Shown here: in pieces, positions 1-7,876 of the stretch
Position numbering within the stretch: the first letter of the stretch is position 1
Layout of the letters: every line of letters begins with the position of its first letter
Source: Terrisporobacter mayombei
GTDB lineage: Bacteria > Bacillota > Clostridia > Peptostreptococcales > Peptostreptococcaceae
Direction: 5' to 3'
DNA: 26,049 nt
Assembly: GCF_014333445.1 (NCBI RefSeq)
Contig: NZ_JACRYU010000019.1
Location: forward strand, 1-26,049
Translations under genes and position numbers: made by a program
The notes under the pieces: generated by a model
What the model saw: the letters and a program-made list of their open reading frames with translations, nothing else
Told to the model about the DNA's origin: nothing
Database searches by the model: none

Positions 1-26
1 ATTAAATCTTTACTTAAATTACTCAT
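1..26 (-). CDS. N-terminal fragment of a gene leaving the window
   Basis: An ATG at 24-26 on the minus strand is preceded by an AAGGGG-type ribosome binding site (about 33-41) at suitable spacing. Only the first eight codons, reading MSNLSKDL, lie in the window, so the product cannot be named. An imperfect inverted repeat (43-51 with 65-73) lies just upstream of the ribosome binding site and could be a leader hairpin or operator. Confidence 0.4.
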
Positions 27-42
27 TAAAAATACCCCTTCC

Positions 43-73
43 TGGCATTGACTTTATATTTTTATCATTGCCA
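43..73. repeat. Inverted repeat upstream of the truncated left-edge gene
   Basis: TGGCATTGA at 43-51 pairs with TCATTGCCA at 65-73 (eight of nine positions) around a 13-base AT-rich loop. No T-run follows on the minus strand, so it does not look like an intrinsic terminator. It may be a leader hairpin or a protein-binding site for the gene that starts at 26. Its role is inferred only from position. Confidence 0.35.
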
Positions 74-128
74 TAAAGGAGTATTTAAATTTCATAAGCA
101 CAAATTATTTTACATTACCACTAAATTC

Positions 129-923
129 TTACTTTTTTTGTTTTGATATTTTGAATACTTCATCTTTTATATAGTCGTATAAACCTGTATGAACTTCATA
201 ATATGAACTTAAGTTTTTAGCTTGTATTCTTACGTAGTCATCACCCATAGTTTCAATTTTAGCTTCGTAGTTATCAGCCTTTATATTGATGACAAAATTA
301 TATTCACTTCTTTCTTTGCTCTTTTCTGGTTGAACTTTACCAACGACTCTTTTCGCCGCCATTTTATTGGCTAAATCATCGTACTTCCATTTACTCAAAT
401 TTTTTGTTTTTCCATTATAGCTTATAGTTACACTATTCCATGTTTTATGCTGCTTTACAAAATCAAATGAAGTATAAATACTTTTGTTTAGAATATTTTT
501 TAACTCATCCTTAGAAGTTACAGGTATTTTATAATATTCTTCTTCATTAACAGTATAAATTCTCATTACATTTAAATCTGTAGAAAATTTTAATCCATCA
601 TCTGAATATCCTTCATAAATTGATTTATAAGATTGTGGCTTTCTTATTTTACTAATATCTTCAAAACAATATCTTATTTCCTCTAATAATTCTTGTTCTA
701 CCCTTATATCTGATACAATACCATCAGATAAATAAATCTTATCTTTATCATTTAATTGTCTAAGTAACGATCTACTATCTTCTTTTTCTTGCACCTTTAC
801 AGTGTTTCCTTGCTTTTGTTCCATATTAGAGAAAAAGTTAAAGGAAATAAAATATATAATGAAGAATGCAATAATTCCAGCTATTAAAAAAACAGACTTT
901 TTAATTTTTCTTCTTTTAGCCAT
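129..923 (-). CDS. Membrane-anchored hypothetical protein
   Basis: 264 aa, family not recognised. A Lys/Arg-rich start (residues 2-9) is followed by one hydrophobic span (about 11-31) with no lipobox cysteine, so the protein is probably a single-pass membrane protein with residues 32-264 outside the cell. The exposed part is hydrophilic, rich in Lys, Glu and Tyr, and has no cysteine pair or catalytic motif I can identify. The start ATG has a GGGGGTAAG ribosome binding site. The gene follows the CDF transporter by about 70 bases with no terminator between, but a weak promoter (947-975) also fits. Function unknown; an uncharacterised DUF family is likely. Confidence 0.7.
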   Translation of the reverse strand: MAKRRKIKKSVFLIAGIIAFFIIYFISFNFFSNMEQKQGNTVKVQEKEDSRSLLRQLNDKDKIYLSDGIVSDIRVEQELLEEIRYCFEDISKIRKPQSYKSIYEGYSDDGLKFSTDLNVMRIYTVNEEEYYKIPVTSKDELKNILNKSIYTSFDFVKQHKTWNSVTISYNGKTKNLSKWKYDDLANKMAAKRVVGKVQPEKSKERSEYNFVINIKADNYEAKIETMGDDYVRIQAKNLSSYYEVHTGLYDYIKDEVFKISKQKK

Positions 924-946
924 GTCTTACCCCCATCTAATTGATT

Positions 947-975
947 TATATAAACTATTATATAACTTTTTTCAA
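947..975 (-). promoter_or_regulatory. Possible sigma-A promoter for the 129-923 gene
   Basis: On the minus strand TTGAAA (970-975) is followed after 17 bases by TATATA (947-952). The -35 box is good and the -10 box only fair (four of six). It lies about 24 bases upstream of the start codon. Confidence 0.35.
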
Positions 976-992
976 TTAATTTTAAGGATTAT

Positions 993-1889
993 TTATTTAC
1001 AACAATGTTTCTTATTACACCCTTCACAAGGTTCAACATGGACAGTTATACCTTTTACTATATTTAAATCATCTATAATTTTCTTTTCTAAGTTAGTAGC
1101 AATATCATGCCCTTCTTTTACAGTTAAATAACCATCTACACATATTACTAAATCAACATATGCATATGCGCCATGTTTTCTTGTTCTTAAAACACCTAGA
1201 TTTTTCACACCTTTTGTTAGACTAGCTATGTTTTTAATTTCATTTTCATGTTCCTCATCAATTGAAACATCCATAAGTTCATTAACAGAACTTTTAAAAA
1301 TGTCGTATCCAACCTTCGAAACAAACAATGCTACTATTACAGATGTAACTGGTTCAAGAACCTTGAATCCTAACATAGCTCCACCTATACCTATAAATGC
1401 AGCTATTGATGATAATGCATCTGATCTATGATGCCATGCATCTGCCCTTAATGCAGGTGAATTTATTTTTTTTGCAACTTTTATAGTTATTCTAAATTGA
1501 TACTCTTTTATTAGTATTGAAATAACTGATACTATTAATGGTAGCATAGTTGGTATTTGAATTTCATCTAAATTAAATACTGATTTTATCGCTTCAAACC
1601 CTATTGTAAAAGATACAATCACTAGTATCATTGATAATAAAAATGATACTAAGGTTTCTGCTTTTTCATGCCCATAATTATGCTCTTTATCGAAAGGTTT
1701 AGAAGATATATAGTTTCCTATTAAAACACCAACCGATGTTATAATGTCAGATGCTGAATGAAGACCGTCGGCAATCATTACACTTGATTTTCCAAATATA
1801 CCTGCAAATATTTTAATTAATGTTAATAATATATTCCAAGCAATAGCTTGAAATGTAACTTTGTTAGCCTCATCATATCTTGTTTCCAT
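993..1889 (-). CDS. Cation diffusion facilitator (CDF) metal exporter
   Basis: 298 aa, the usual CDF length. Such proteins are proton-driven homodimeric exporters of divalent metal in the cytoplasmic membrane. The first span is at about residues 15-32. The family metal-site motifs are visible: DGLHSASD (residues 41-48, with H44 and D48) in span 2 and HHRSD in span 5. The loop carries the family KEHNYGHEKAE signature, and a cytoplasmic domain follows. The C-terminus ends in a Cys/His-rich tail (CEGCNKKHCC), a possible extra metal site. HxxxD pairs in spans 2 and 5 are common in zinc exporters, but close relatives include manganese and iron exporters, so the metal is not assigned. I chose ATG 1887-1889 because the longer ORF start at 1904 lies inside the GGGAGG ribosome binding site. 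Confidence 0.93.
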   Translation of the reverse strand: METRYDEANKVTFQAIAWNILLTLIKIFAGIFGKSSVMIADGLHSASDIITSVGVLIGNYISSKPFDKEHNYGHEKAETLVSFLLSMILVIVSFTIGFEAIKSVFNLDEIQIPTMLPLIVSVISILIKEYQFRITIKVAKKINSPALRADAWHHRSDALSSIAAFIGIGGAMLGFKVLEPVTSVIVALFVSKVGYDIFKSSVNELMDVSIDEEHENEIKNIASLTKGVKNLGVLRTRKHGAYAYVDLVICVDGYLTVKEGHDIATNLEKKIIDDLNIVKGITVHVEPCEGCNKKHCCK

Positions 1890-1961
1890 AATTTTTCCTC
1901 CCATATAGATTTATATATTTTAGTTATAATTTCAATATTAATTCTCATTTCCTAAAACATT

Positions 1962-1994
1962 AAAAATCACCTAGCATCTTGCTAGGTGATTTTT
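1962..1994 (-). terminator. Intrinsic terminator after the acidic repeat protein
   Basis: A perfect hairpin (AAAAATCACCTAGCA with TGCTAGGTGATTTTT around a 3-base loop) ends in a T-run on the minus strand. It lies downstream of the gene ending at 2089 and upstream of the CDF gene, so it separates the two transcription units. Confidence 0.85.
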
Positions 1995-2088
1995 ATATTT
2001 CTTACCTTATATTATTACCCTTATTTCATTATTTGTAAAATAAATTTTTATAAATTTATTAATTACTCATACTTTAATTAATAAGTCG

Positions 2089-3396
2089 CTATTTAACTAT
2101 TTTTCTAGCCTTGCAATCTACAAAACATAACCAGTATCCTAAAGAGTTATTTCTTGTATCACAAGGTTGATATCTTGTAAATCCAGTATGACCTTTGTCT
2201 GGTTGTTCTGTTTTTCTACCTGGAACAGCATAAATATAGTACTGTCTCTTATTATAGTCATCATATTGTACTCCAAATAAGTAGTGTCTATATTTATATG
2301 ACTGCATAACAGCATCACTATACATAGTGTAGTTTAAAGTATTAACATAGCCCAAGTAAGGCATTGTATATCCGCACATAGTAGTAGGATTTATTTCGAT
2401 TTTCCACCATCTGGTATTATCTATATAGTCTCCTACAAAAGGTTTTACTTCTCTAAAATACTTTAGTCCTTTCTTTATTTGTCTAGGCATTAAAAGTGTA
2501 CTTGCTGTTTTAATAGTTTCTTTGTTGTTTTTATTACCATTGTTTGTATACTGTTTTCCTAAAACAGATTTTGCTTTTTTAATTTTTTTATCAATATATT
2601 CATCTTCATTTTTAATTCTACTCTGTTTAGTTTCTTCTACTTTTTTAGGCTGTTCTCTACTTTCATAATCTTCTTCTACTTCTATATATTCATATTCTTC
2701 TTCATTATCACCTTCTATATATTCGTATTCATATTCACTTTCATATTCTCTTCCTACGTCATACACTTCCTCATATATGATTTCTTCATATTCATTAATT
2801 TCATCCGGCTCTAAATATTCTATTTCTTCATATTCTTCAAAGTTATCAATATTGTCTCGTTCATCATCTATATCATCTTCTTCAACTTCGATATATTCTA
2901 TTTCCTCATACTCTTCATATTCACCATCTATATCTATATTATTATCATCATAGTAATCATAATCCTCAGTATCATCTACGTAATCTTCATCATCTACATC
3001 ATCAAATTCATATTGAGGCGGAAATAATATATCTTCATAATTATCTATTTTATTTCCCTTAAATCCTATTAGCGGAACTGCTTTGTCTTGAACAACCGCT
3101 ACCCCTTTTATATCTATATCTTCTTCTCCCATATCAATGCTGAATTCACCTTTTCCCTGACTATTTACATTAAATGTACCTAAATCTATGGTTTCGTAGT
3201 CACTTCTTATCGCTACTACTGAATATCCTTCACTAACACTTTTTAGATTTTCAGCATATAAAGCCACAACTGATTTATCATCAGTAACTTCTATCTTTAC
3301 AAAAGCTTTTGGTGATGCTTTATCTTTATATCGATAGTTTAAGTCTTTTGCTTCTAGCATGATGTAGTCTCTTTTAAACTTTCTTTTGGTAGCCAT
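2089..3396 (-). CDS. Large acidic Tyr/Glu-repeat protein of unknown function
   Basis: 435 aa, no family recognised. Four zones can be seen: a basic start and compact beta-rich domain (about 1-115); a very acidic zone (about 125-255) of Asp/Glu/Tyr with imperfect repeats such as EEYEEIEYIE, EEYEEIEYLE and EEYEYIEVEE; a Lys-rich linker (about 255-310); and a folded, aromatic-rich C-terminal domain (about 310-435) with WW, several Tyr-rich strands and Cys at CGY, PCD, LCF and DCK. There is no signal peptide or membrane span. The start at 3394-3396 is preferred over 3417 because AAGGGGTGAG sits just ahead of it. The gene stands alone between two terminators, just downstream of ksgA, where bacilli keep sporulation genes (yabG, veg, sspF). 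A spore-layer role is therefore possible but is only inference. Confidence 0.8.
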   Translation of the reverse strand: MATKRKFKRDYIMLEAKDLNYRYKDKASPKAFVKIEVTDDKSVVALYAENLKSVSEGYSVVAIRSDYETIDLGTFNVNSQGKGEFSIDMGEEDIDIKGVAVVQDKAVPLIGFKGNKIDNYEDILFPPQYEFDDVDDEDYVDDTEDYDYYDDNNIDIDGEYEEYEEIEYIEVEEDDIDDERDNIDNFEEYEEIEYLEPDEINEYEEIIYEEVYDVGREYESEYEYEYIEGDNEEEYEYIEVEEDYESREQPKKVEETKQSRIKNEDEYIDKKIKKAKSVLGKQYTNNGNKNNKETIKTASTLLMPRQIKKGLKYFREVKPFVGDYIDNTRWWKIEINPTTMCGYTMPYLGYVNTLNYTMYSDAVMQSYKYRHYLFGVQYDDYNKRQYYIYAVPGRKTEQPDKGHTGFTRYQPCDTRNNSLGYWLCFVDCKARKIVK

Positions 3397-3477
3397 CAGA
3401 TTCTCACCCCTTAACATAATCTCTCAAGAAATTATATGTTTTTACTTAATTAAAAAGTCCATATAACATAAATAAAA

Positions 3478-3507
3478 AATGAGTTATTGTATCTACAATA
3501 ACTCATT
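3478..3507 (-). terminator. Intrinsic terminator of the rnmV-ksgA operon
   Basis: A perfect 14-base palindromic stem (AATGAGTTATTGTA with TACAATAACTCATT, 2-base centre) is followed by a T-run (complement of 3474-3479) on the minus strand. It lies 14 bases after the ksgA stop. Confidence 0.87.
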
Positions 3508-3520
3508 AACTCTATTTATA

Positions 3521-4393
3521 TTATTTATTTTCATTATAAATTTTATTTACTGCATTTGATAATGAAGCAAACTCTTCAATTGATAAAGTTTCTCCTCTTC
3601 TTTTTTCATCTATATTAGCTTCTTGTAAAGCTGTTCTTATTTCGTCTTTATTTAAGAAACCAAGACCACCTAATGAGTTAAGTAATGTTTTTCTTCTTTG
3701 ACCAAATGATGCTTTAACAGTTTTAAAGAATACTTCTTCATTATCAACATTATATTTTTTTTCTTCTCTAACGTGAAGTCCTATGACAGTTGAATCAACA
3801 TTTGGTTGTGGCATAAACATATGTCTAGGAGCTTTTGCTACTATTTCTGTATCACAGTAATATTGCACAGCTACTGATAACGCACCATAATCTTTAGAAT
3901 TTGGCTGTGCATTCATTCTATCAGCAACTTCTTTTTGTACCATAACGACTATGTCAGTTACAGGTATATCTTCTTCTAAAAATTTCATTACTATCGGTGT
4001 TGTTATATAGTAAGGAAGGTTAGCTATTAATTTAACTGGCCCTCCATTTAGTTTTTCTTTTACCAATTCTTGAACATCAACTTTTAATATATCTTGATTA
4101 ACTACTTCTATATTAGGAAAATCAGATAAAGTTTCTTCTAATATAGGTATTAAAGTTTTATCTATTTCTATAGCAACTACTTTTTCAGCAGTTCTTCCCA
4201 TTTCTTTAGTAAGTGTACCAATACCTGGGCCGACTTCTATTACATAATCTCCTTCTTGAACTCTTGCACCTTCAAGAATTCTATCTATTACATTTGTATC
4301 TATTAAGAAGTTTTGCCCCAGTGACTTTGAAAACTTAAAATTATGCTTTTGAACAACTTCTTTCGTGGCTTTATGTGATGATAATCTATCCAT
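3521..4393 (-). CDS. rsmA: 16S rRNA (adenine1518/1519-N6)-dimethyltransferase
   Basis: 290 aa, the standard length for KsgA/RsmA, which dimethylates two adjacent adenosines near the 3' end of 16S rRNA during 30S maturation using S-adenosylmethionine. Visible signatures are SLGQNFLID near the N-terminus, the SAM-binding loop VIEVGPGIGTLT, and the catalytic NLPYYITTPI motif of N6-adenine methyltransferases. The small C-terminal domain has the family FGQRRKTLLNSL sequence. A ribosome binding site (AAGGAGAG) precedes the ATG. It follows rnmV by 10 bases, the same rnmV-ksgA order as in Bacillus, and shares its promoter. Alternative symbol ksgA. Confidence 0.97.
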   Translation of the reverse strand: MDRLSSHKATKEVVQKHNFKFSKSLGQNFLIDTNVIDRILEGARVQEGDYVIEVGPGIGTLTKEMGRTAEKVVAIEIDKTLIPILEETLSDFPNIEVVNQDILKVDVQELVKEKLNGGPVKLIANLPYYITTPIVMKFLEEDIPVTDIVVMVQKEVADRMNAQPNSKDYGALSVAVQYYCDTEIVAKAPRHMFMPQPNVDSTVIGLHVREEKKYNVDNEEVFFKTVKASFGQRRKTLLNSLGGLGFLNKDEIRTALQEANIDEKRRGETLSIEEFASLSNAVNKIYNENK

Positions 4394-4403
4394 TATTCTC
4401 TCC

Positions 4404-4934
4404 TTATAAACTTTCTATAGCTTTATTAAATTCTTCTCTTGTAACTCCATAGTTATTTAATCTATTTAAAAACTGCTTTGCATTACCATATCCAATACCT
4501 AGAATTTGACCTACTGTATCTCTTCTGTAAGATGCATCTTCATTTCCTATTAATCCGTTCATAACTAAATCAACTTGAGAAAATTCATTTCTTTTTTCTG
4601 TACTTTCGCTTCTTACTTTATTTAAAGCTTTTAAAATATTCTCTGGAGATGCATTTTCTATTCCTATATCTCCATCTTTTTTAGCTTCTTCTCTAGGTAA
4701 AAATGCATGTTTACAACCTGGAACTTCTGATGCTATTTTTTTCCTTATTTTTTCACCTGCGAAGTCTGGATCAGTAAAAATTATGACACCTCTTCTTTTT
4801 TGAGCTGCCTTAATTCTTTCCATAACACCTTTTGGAAAACCAAATCCGCCAGTAGTTATAAGTTCACAATCTAAAGCTCTTTTTACGGCTGTAACATCAT
4901 CTCTTCCTTCAACTACTATTATTTCTTTTATCAT
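4404..4934 (-). CDS. rnmV: Ribonuclease M5 (5S rRNA maturation)
   Basis: 176 aa, matching RNase M5, which trims both ends of precursor 5S rRNA when it is bound by ribosomal protein L18. The N-terminal Toprim domain shows the glutamate motif VVEGRDD (residues about 7-13) and the DPDxxG-type acidic motif FTDPDFAGEKIR (about 53-64). The C-terminal half has the family sequence IGNEDASYRRDTVGQILGIGYGNAKQ. It is the first gene of the rnmV-ksgA operon, with an AAAGGTGAT ribosome binding site. A 5S rRNA gene, the substrate of this enzyme, lies in the same window. Confidence 0.96.
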   Translation of the reverse strand: MIKEIIVVEGRDDVTAVKRALDCELITTGGFGFPKGVMERIKAAQKRRGVIIFTDPDFAGEKIRKKIASEVPGCKHAFLPREEAKKDGDIGIENASPENILKALNKVRSESTEKRNEFSQVDLVMNGLIGNEDASYRRDTVGQILGIGYGNAKQFLNRLNNYGVTREEFNKAIESL

Positions 4935-5010
4935 TTTATATAATCACCTTTTAATCTATTTTATTTATAATTTATTTTAAATTTCATCTTTATTAATCTC
5001 ATATCCTTAT

Positions 5011-5039
5011 ATTTTACGTTTTTTAATAGATTTAATCAA
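5011..5039 (-). promoter_or_regulatory. Sigma-A promoter of rnmV-ksgA
   Basis: On the minus strand TTGATT (5034-5039) and TAAAAT (5011-5016) are separated by exactly 17 bases, about 75 bases upstream of the rnmV start. No closer pair of boxes looks as good. Confidence 0.6.
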
Positions 5040-5160
5040 GGTTTAATATAGGCAATACAAGTATTTCAATTTGTATTATATATACTCCATTAAGATTTTA
5101 AAATATATTAAATATATGTGGCATCAATTTGACAATAAGGGGTAAATTAATTCTCAACTA

Positions 5161-5696
5161 TTAGACATAACATAGTTCATCTACTAAATAATAGCCTATA
5201 CCTATTATACTCTCTACATGCATTAAAAATTGTACAGATGAATCGAACAATATAGTAGCATTTGGCCTGATTTCCTCATCACCTTCCCAAATAGCAACAG
5301 AGATTCGTAACTTTGGAAACACTTCAAATACATAAGCCTTATCCCCTAATTTAATTTTCTTTCCTCCTAATCTCTCACAGCATATTTTGAATTTATTTAA
5401 ATCACAACCAAAATTATTAATTAGCTTCATTATTGCACATTTATAAAATGCTGGATAAAACATCATTCCGCCATTAGGTATTTCTTTTAGACTTACTAAC
5501 TTATTTGTGCACTCAACATCATAATCTGTAAATGATAAATAATTCAATATCATTACCCCTGTTTCTGCGCTTGGAATATTATTATTTTCAATTGATTTTA
5601 TTTTTTTTCATTGCAATCCAACATATATTCTTTATCTATTAATTTAATTTTAAATTGATTATTTTCTTTATAGTAATTAACACTTCTAATTTTACA
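5161..5696 (-). pseudogene. DUF3786-like gene split by a frameshift
   Basis: The 3' part (5161-5553, 130 aa if begun at the first ATG) carries the DUF3786 core: LSFTDYD, GGMMFYPAFYKCAI and the characteristic AIWEGDEEIRPNATILFD. The N-terminal part of the same family lies upstream in another frame: codons from about 5696 read VNYYKENNQFKIKLIDKEY and on to a TAA at 5598-5600. The break is at a run of eight A (5601-5608). One more A would join the halves as NEKKIKSIENN and give about 185-190 aa, near the usual domain length. No ATG, GTG or TTG start is visible for the 5' part, and a TAG at 5712-5714 closes the frame, so the extreme N-terminus is also lost or uses an unusual start. DUF3786 has no assigned function. 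A sequencing error in the A-run, or slippage-based phase variation, are alternatives to decay. Confidence 0.75.
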
Positions 5697-5815
5697 TATT
5701 AAAAATGTTATCTATATTTTTCCTATTTTCTAGTATACTTTTAATATTTTCAGTACTATAATATATATTATTAGTAAAATATTTTTTAGTAGTAAATTTT
5801 TTAAGGAGAAATTAA

Positions 5816-6346
5816 ATGAACTATTTAGACTTATATTTAAGAAAGAACAATTGTAAAAGATACGATGTTCATAAAAAAACAGGAGTAAGCCAACAATTAC
5901 TTTCTAATCATACAAAAAGAAGTGTTGAGAAATACTCTGGTAAAGTATTAATAGCAATTGCAAATACTTTAAATAAAACACCTGGCGATGTATTAAATGA
6001 ACTTTTATCATTAGAAAAAGAAAATCCAGCATTTGAGGCCTATAATCCTGACGAATTATTATTAGGTCTAAATGAACAATGGGATTATATAGTCATCAAA
6101 GGAGCTTATGGTAAAGAAATTTATAATATAATAAAAGGTCACCTTTCTGAATCAGAAAAATTAGGATTTGAATTAGGAGGTGGAGGTGGCATAACAATAC
6201 TTGCTTCTGCCATAGAAACTGTAAGAGATTTATTTAGTAATCCTGATAAAAGGGACAGAGAAATTGAGAAAAAACTTAGACTTTATAAATTGAGTAGTAT
6301 GTCTGATGACGTAGTATTTTTAACTTTAAAACAATTAGATTACTAG
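5816..6346 (+). CDS. HTH (XRE-like) protein with Gly-rich C-terminal domain, copy 1
   Basis: 176 aa. The first 65 or so residues look like a short helix-turn-helix of the XRE/Cro type (KKTGVSQQLLSNHTKRSVEKY as recognition region, then IAIANTLNKTPGDVLNEL). The C-terminal domain is not recognised. It has WDYIVIKG, a hinge LSESEKLGFELGGGGG, a hydrophobic helix ILASAIETVRDLF, a basic stretch and a final LKQLDY. There is no signal peptide or clear membrane span. The start has AAGGAGAAATTAA ahead of it, and a TATAAT lies at 5757-5762, with only a weak -35. A paralogue follows at 6618. Both face away from the broken DUF3786 gene. Probably a small cytoplasmic regulator; the target is unknown. Confidence 0.8.
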   Translation: MNYLDLYLRKNNCKRYDVHKKTGVSQQLLSNHTKRSVEKYSGKVLIAIANTLNKTPGDVLNELLSLEKENPAFEAYNPDELLLGLNEQWDYIVIKGAYGKEIYNIIKGHLSESEKLGFELGGGGGITILASAIETVRDLFSNPDKRDREIEKKLRLYKLSSMSDDVVFLTLKQLDY

Positions 6347-6617
6347 CATTTAAATTTAGTAATATGCTGATTTAGTTAATCATCTTTGTATCAATTTATT
6401 CAACTTAAATAGAGAAATATATATTATCAAATTAATAATTTAGTTCCGTTAATTAGATATGGTGAGAATTATTCTCTATATGATTAATAAACCTATAGGT
6501 TAAACTTTTATTTCAGGTATTAATATGTTTTATGGTGAAACAATTGTAAACCCTATCGTAGTCGAGATTCAAATATAAATAAGTTAACAGAACGAATAAT
6601 TTTAATGGGAGGTAATT

Positions 6618-7154
6618 ATGAATTACTTAGATGTGTATTTAAAAAAAAATAAATGTAGTAGGGATAAGGTACATTTAAAAACCGGAATTGATGAGGATTT
6701 ACTTTTAAAGCATACTAAAAAACAAGCAAAAAAATACTCTGATGAGGTTTTAGCAGCAATAGCTAATACATTAAGTAAATCTCCTAATGAGGTGCTTAAT
6801 GAAATTTCGGCATTAGAAAAAGAAAATCCTCCTTACGAGGCATTTACTAAAAGTGAATTATTAACTGGACTAAGTGAGAAATGGGATTACATTATAATAA
6901 AAGGAGATTTAGTCCAACAAATCAATACTATGATGAAAGGTCAACTTTCTGAAACAGAAATGATGGGGTTTGAATTAGGAAGTGGAGGTACTGCAACAAT
7001 AGTAGCTTCTGCTATCGATGCTATTAGAGAACTTTTTAGTAATGAGAAAAAGGAAAAAATAGATAAAGATATTGAGAAAAAATTAAAAATATATAAAGTA
7101 AAACAAAAATCTAGCGATTCAATTCTTTTAGGTTTAAAACAACTAGATTATTAG
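6618..7154 (+). CDS. HTH (XRE-like) protein with Gly-rich C-terminal domain, copy 2
   Basis: 178 aa, a diverged paralogue of the preceding gene. By hand alignment the first 71 residues share 44 identities, and the C-terminal parts share WDYI-IKG, LSE-E--GFELG, ASAI and the final LKQLDY. The glycine tract is shorter here (GSGG instead of GGGGG). A strong GGGAGGT ribosome binding site precedes the ATG. A 271-base spacer separates the copies, so each may have its own promoter; that spacer contains a 12-base perfect palindrome (AACCTATAGGTT, 6490-6501). A bidirectional terminator follows. The pair probably arose by tandem duplication. Function unknown; DNA binding is inferred from the N-terminal fold only. 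Confidence 0.8.
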   Translation: MNYLDVYLKKNKCSRDKVHLKTGIDEDLLLKHTKKQAKKYSDEVLAAIANTLSKSPNEVLNEISALEKENPPYEAFTKSELLTGLSEKWDYIIIKGDLVQQINTMMKGQLSETEMMGFELGSGGTATIVASAIDAIRELFSNEKKEKIDKDIEKKLKIYKVKQKSSDSILLGLKQLDY

Positions 7155-7184
7155 CTTATATTAGTCTAAAATATGATTATTTAC

Positions 7185-7212
7185 AAAAAAGACCACCAAA
7201 GTGGTCTTTTTT
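7185..7212. terminator. Bidirectional terminator between converging genes
   Basis: AAAAAAGACCAC pairs perfectly with GTGGTCTTTTTT around the loop CAAA. The flanking A- and T-runs let it work in both directions: for the HTH pair on the plus strand and for the DUF3793 gene on the minus strand. Confidence 0.88.
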
Positions 7213-7243
7213 ATTATTTTCAAATATAATTATTAATTTATCT

Positions 7244-7840
7244 TTATATAACTTTTCTTAATTCACTCATAGAAAGTGTATCTATCATTTCTTTCATTAT
7301 TTCTTTATCTCTTGCAAAGTTATTATAAACTTTATAAGAAACCTCTTTGTCACCATAAATTTTCCAATTACAAACCCCTACTAATTCTTTTCTTCCATAT
7401 CCCATAAATCCTAAAACATCTTTAAGTGGATATCCTAAGAAAATACCTATTTCATGAGGAAATTTTTCAGATTCAAGCCTATTAATCAACTCATCTATAT
7501 AGGTATTTAACTTGTAACTAGATGGATAACCCATAAACTTTAAGAAGTTTATACATCTCTTATTAGATAATACTTTAGCAAGTTGTTTTTCATTTATAAA
7601 TAGTACTCTTTTTCCACCATCGCAAGTATTTATAACCCTATAAGTAATTTTACAACAGTTATTGAAAAAAGATTTAATTTGATAAATCTTTATATCTTTT
7701 TCATTAATGTCACCTGGTATATTTATAATTTCAACTGGTTTTGATCCTAAAATTACAGGCCCAATCATTCTTAATATTCTTTTTATATATGATGAATTTG
7801 ATTTATTTTTACAACATTTTTTTGTATAGTTAAGTTTCAT
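7244..7840 (-). CDS. DUF3793 family protein, apparently Fur-controlled
   Basis: 198 aa. The family is recognised from IGIFLGYPLKDVLGFMGYG followed by WKIYGDKEVSYKVYNNF near the C-terminus, the usual DUF3793 signature; the N-terminal part is basic with a CCK motif. The biochemical function of the family is unknown. The start at 7838-7840 is chosen over an ATG ten codons upstream because AAGGAGGTTAAT lies directly ahead of it. The promoter overlaps two Fur-box-like palindromes, so expression probably rises under iron limitation. It is a single-gene unit ending in the bidirectional terminator at 7185. A link to iron is inferred from the regulatory DNA, not from the protein. Confidence 0.85.
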   Translation of the reverse strand: MKLNYTKKCCKNKSNSSYIKRILRMIGPVILGSKPVEIINIPGDINEKDIKIYQIKSFFNNCCKITYRVINTCDGGKRVLFINEKQLAKVLSNKRCINFLKFMGYPSSYKLNTYIDELINRLESEKFPHEIGIFLGYPLKDVLGFMGYGRKELVGVCNWKIYGDKEVSYKVYNNFARDKEIMKEMIDTLSMSELRKVI

Positions 7841-7855
7841 ATTAACCTCCTTATT

Positions 7856-7870
7856 GATAATAGTTATCAT
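7856..7870. promoter_or_regulatory. Fur-box-like palindrome, downstream copy
   Basis: TGATAATAGTTATCA is a 7-1-7 inverted repeat with one mismatch. It lies between the -10 box and the ribosome binding site of the DUF3793 gene. The arms match the TGATAAT half-site recognised by Fur in Gram-positive bacteria. Confidence 0.7.
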
Positions 7871-7876
7871 ATGAAT

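Noticed and set aside
802..1131. 109-aa plus-strand ORF opposite the end of the CDF gene
   Set aside because: It lies antisense to two well-supported genes, has no ribosome binding site and looks like a reverse-strand shadow in AT-rich sequence.
2620..3010. Tandem-repeat-like low-complexity DNA in the acidic protein gene, considered as a repeat array or CRISPR
   Set aside because: The repeats are imperfect, in frame and of varying length; they encode Tyr/Glu repeats and have no spacers.
5053..5077. Inverted repeat AATACAA/TTGTATT downstream of the DUF3786 remnant
   Set aside because: The stem is only seven AT-rich pairs and no T-run follows, so it is not convincing as a terminator.
6525..6578. 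17-codon plus-strand ORF (starts MFYGETIVNP) in the spacer between the HTH paralogues
   Set aside because: Only a weak AGGT lies ahead, length is near random expectation, and no signal or motif is present.
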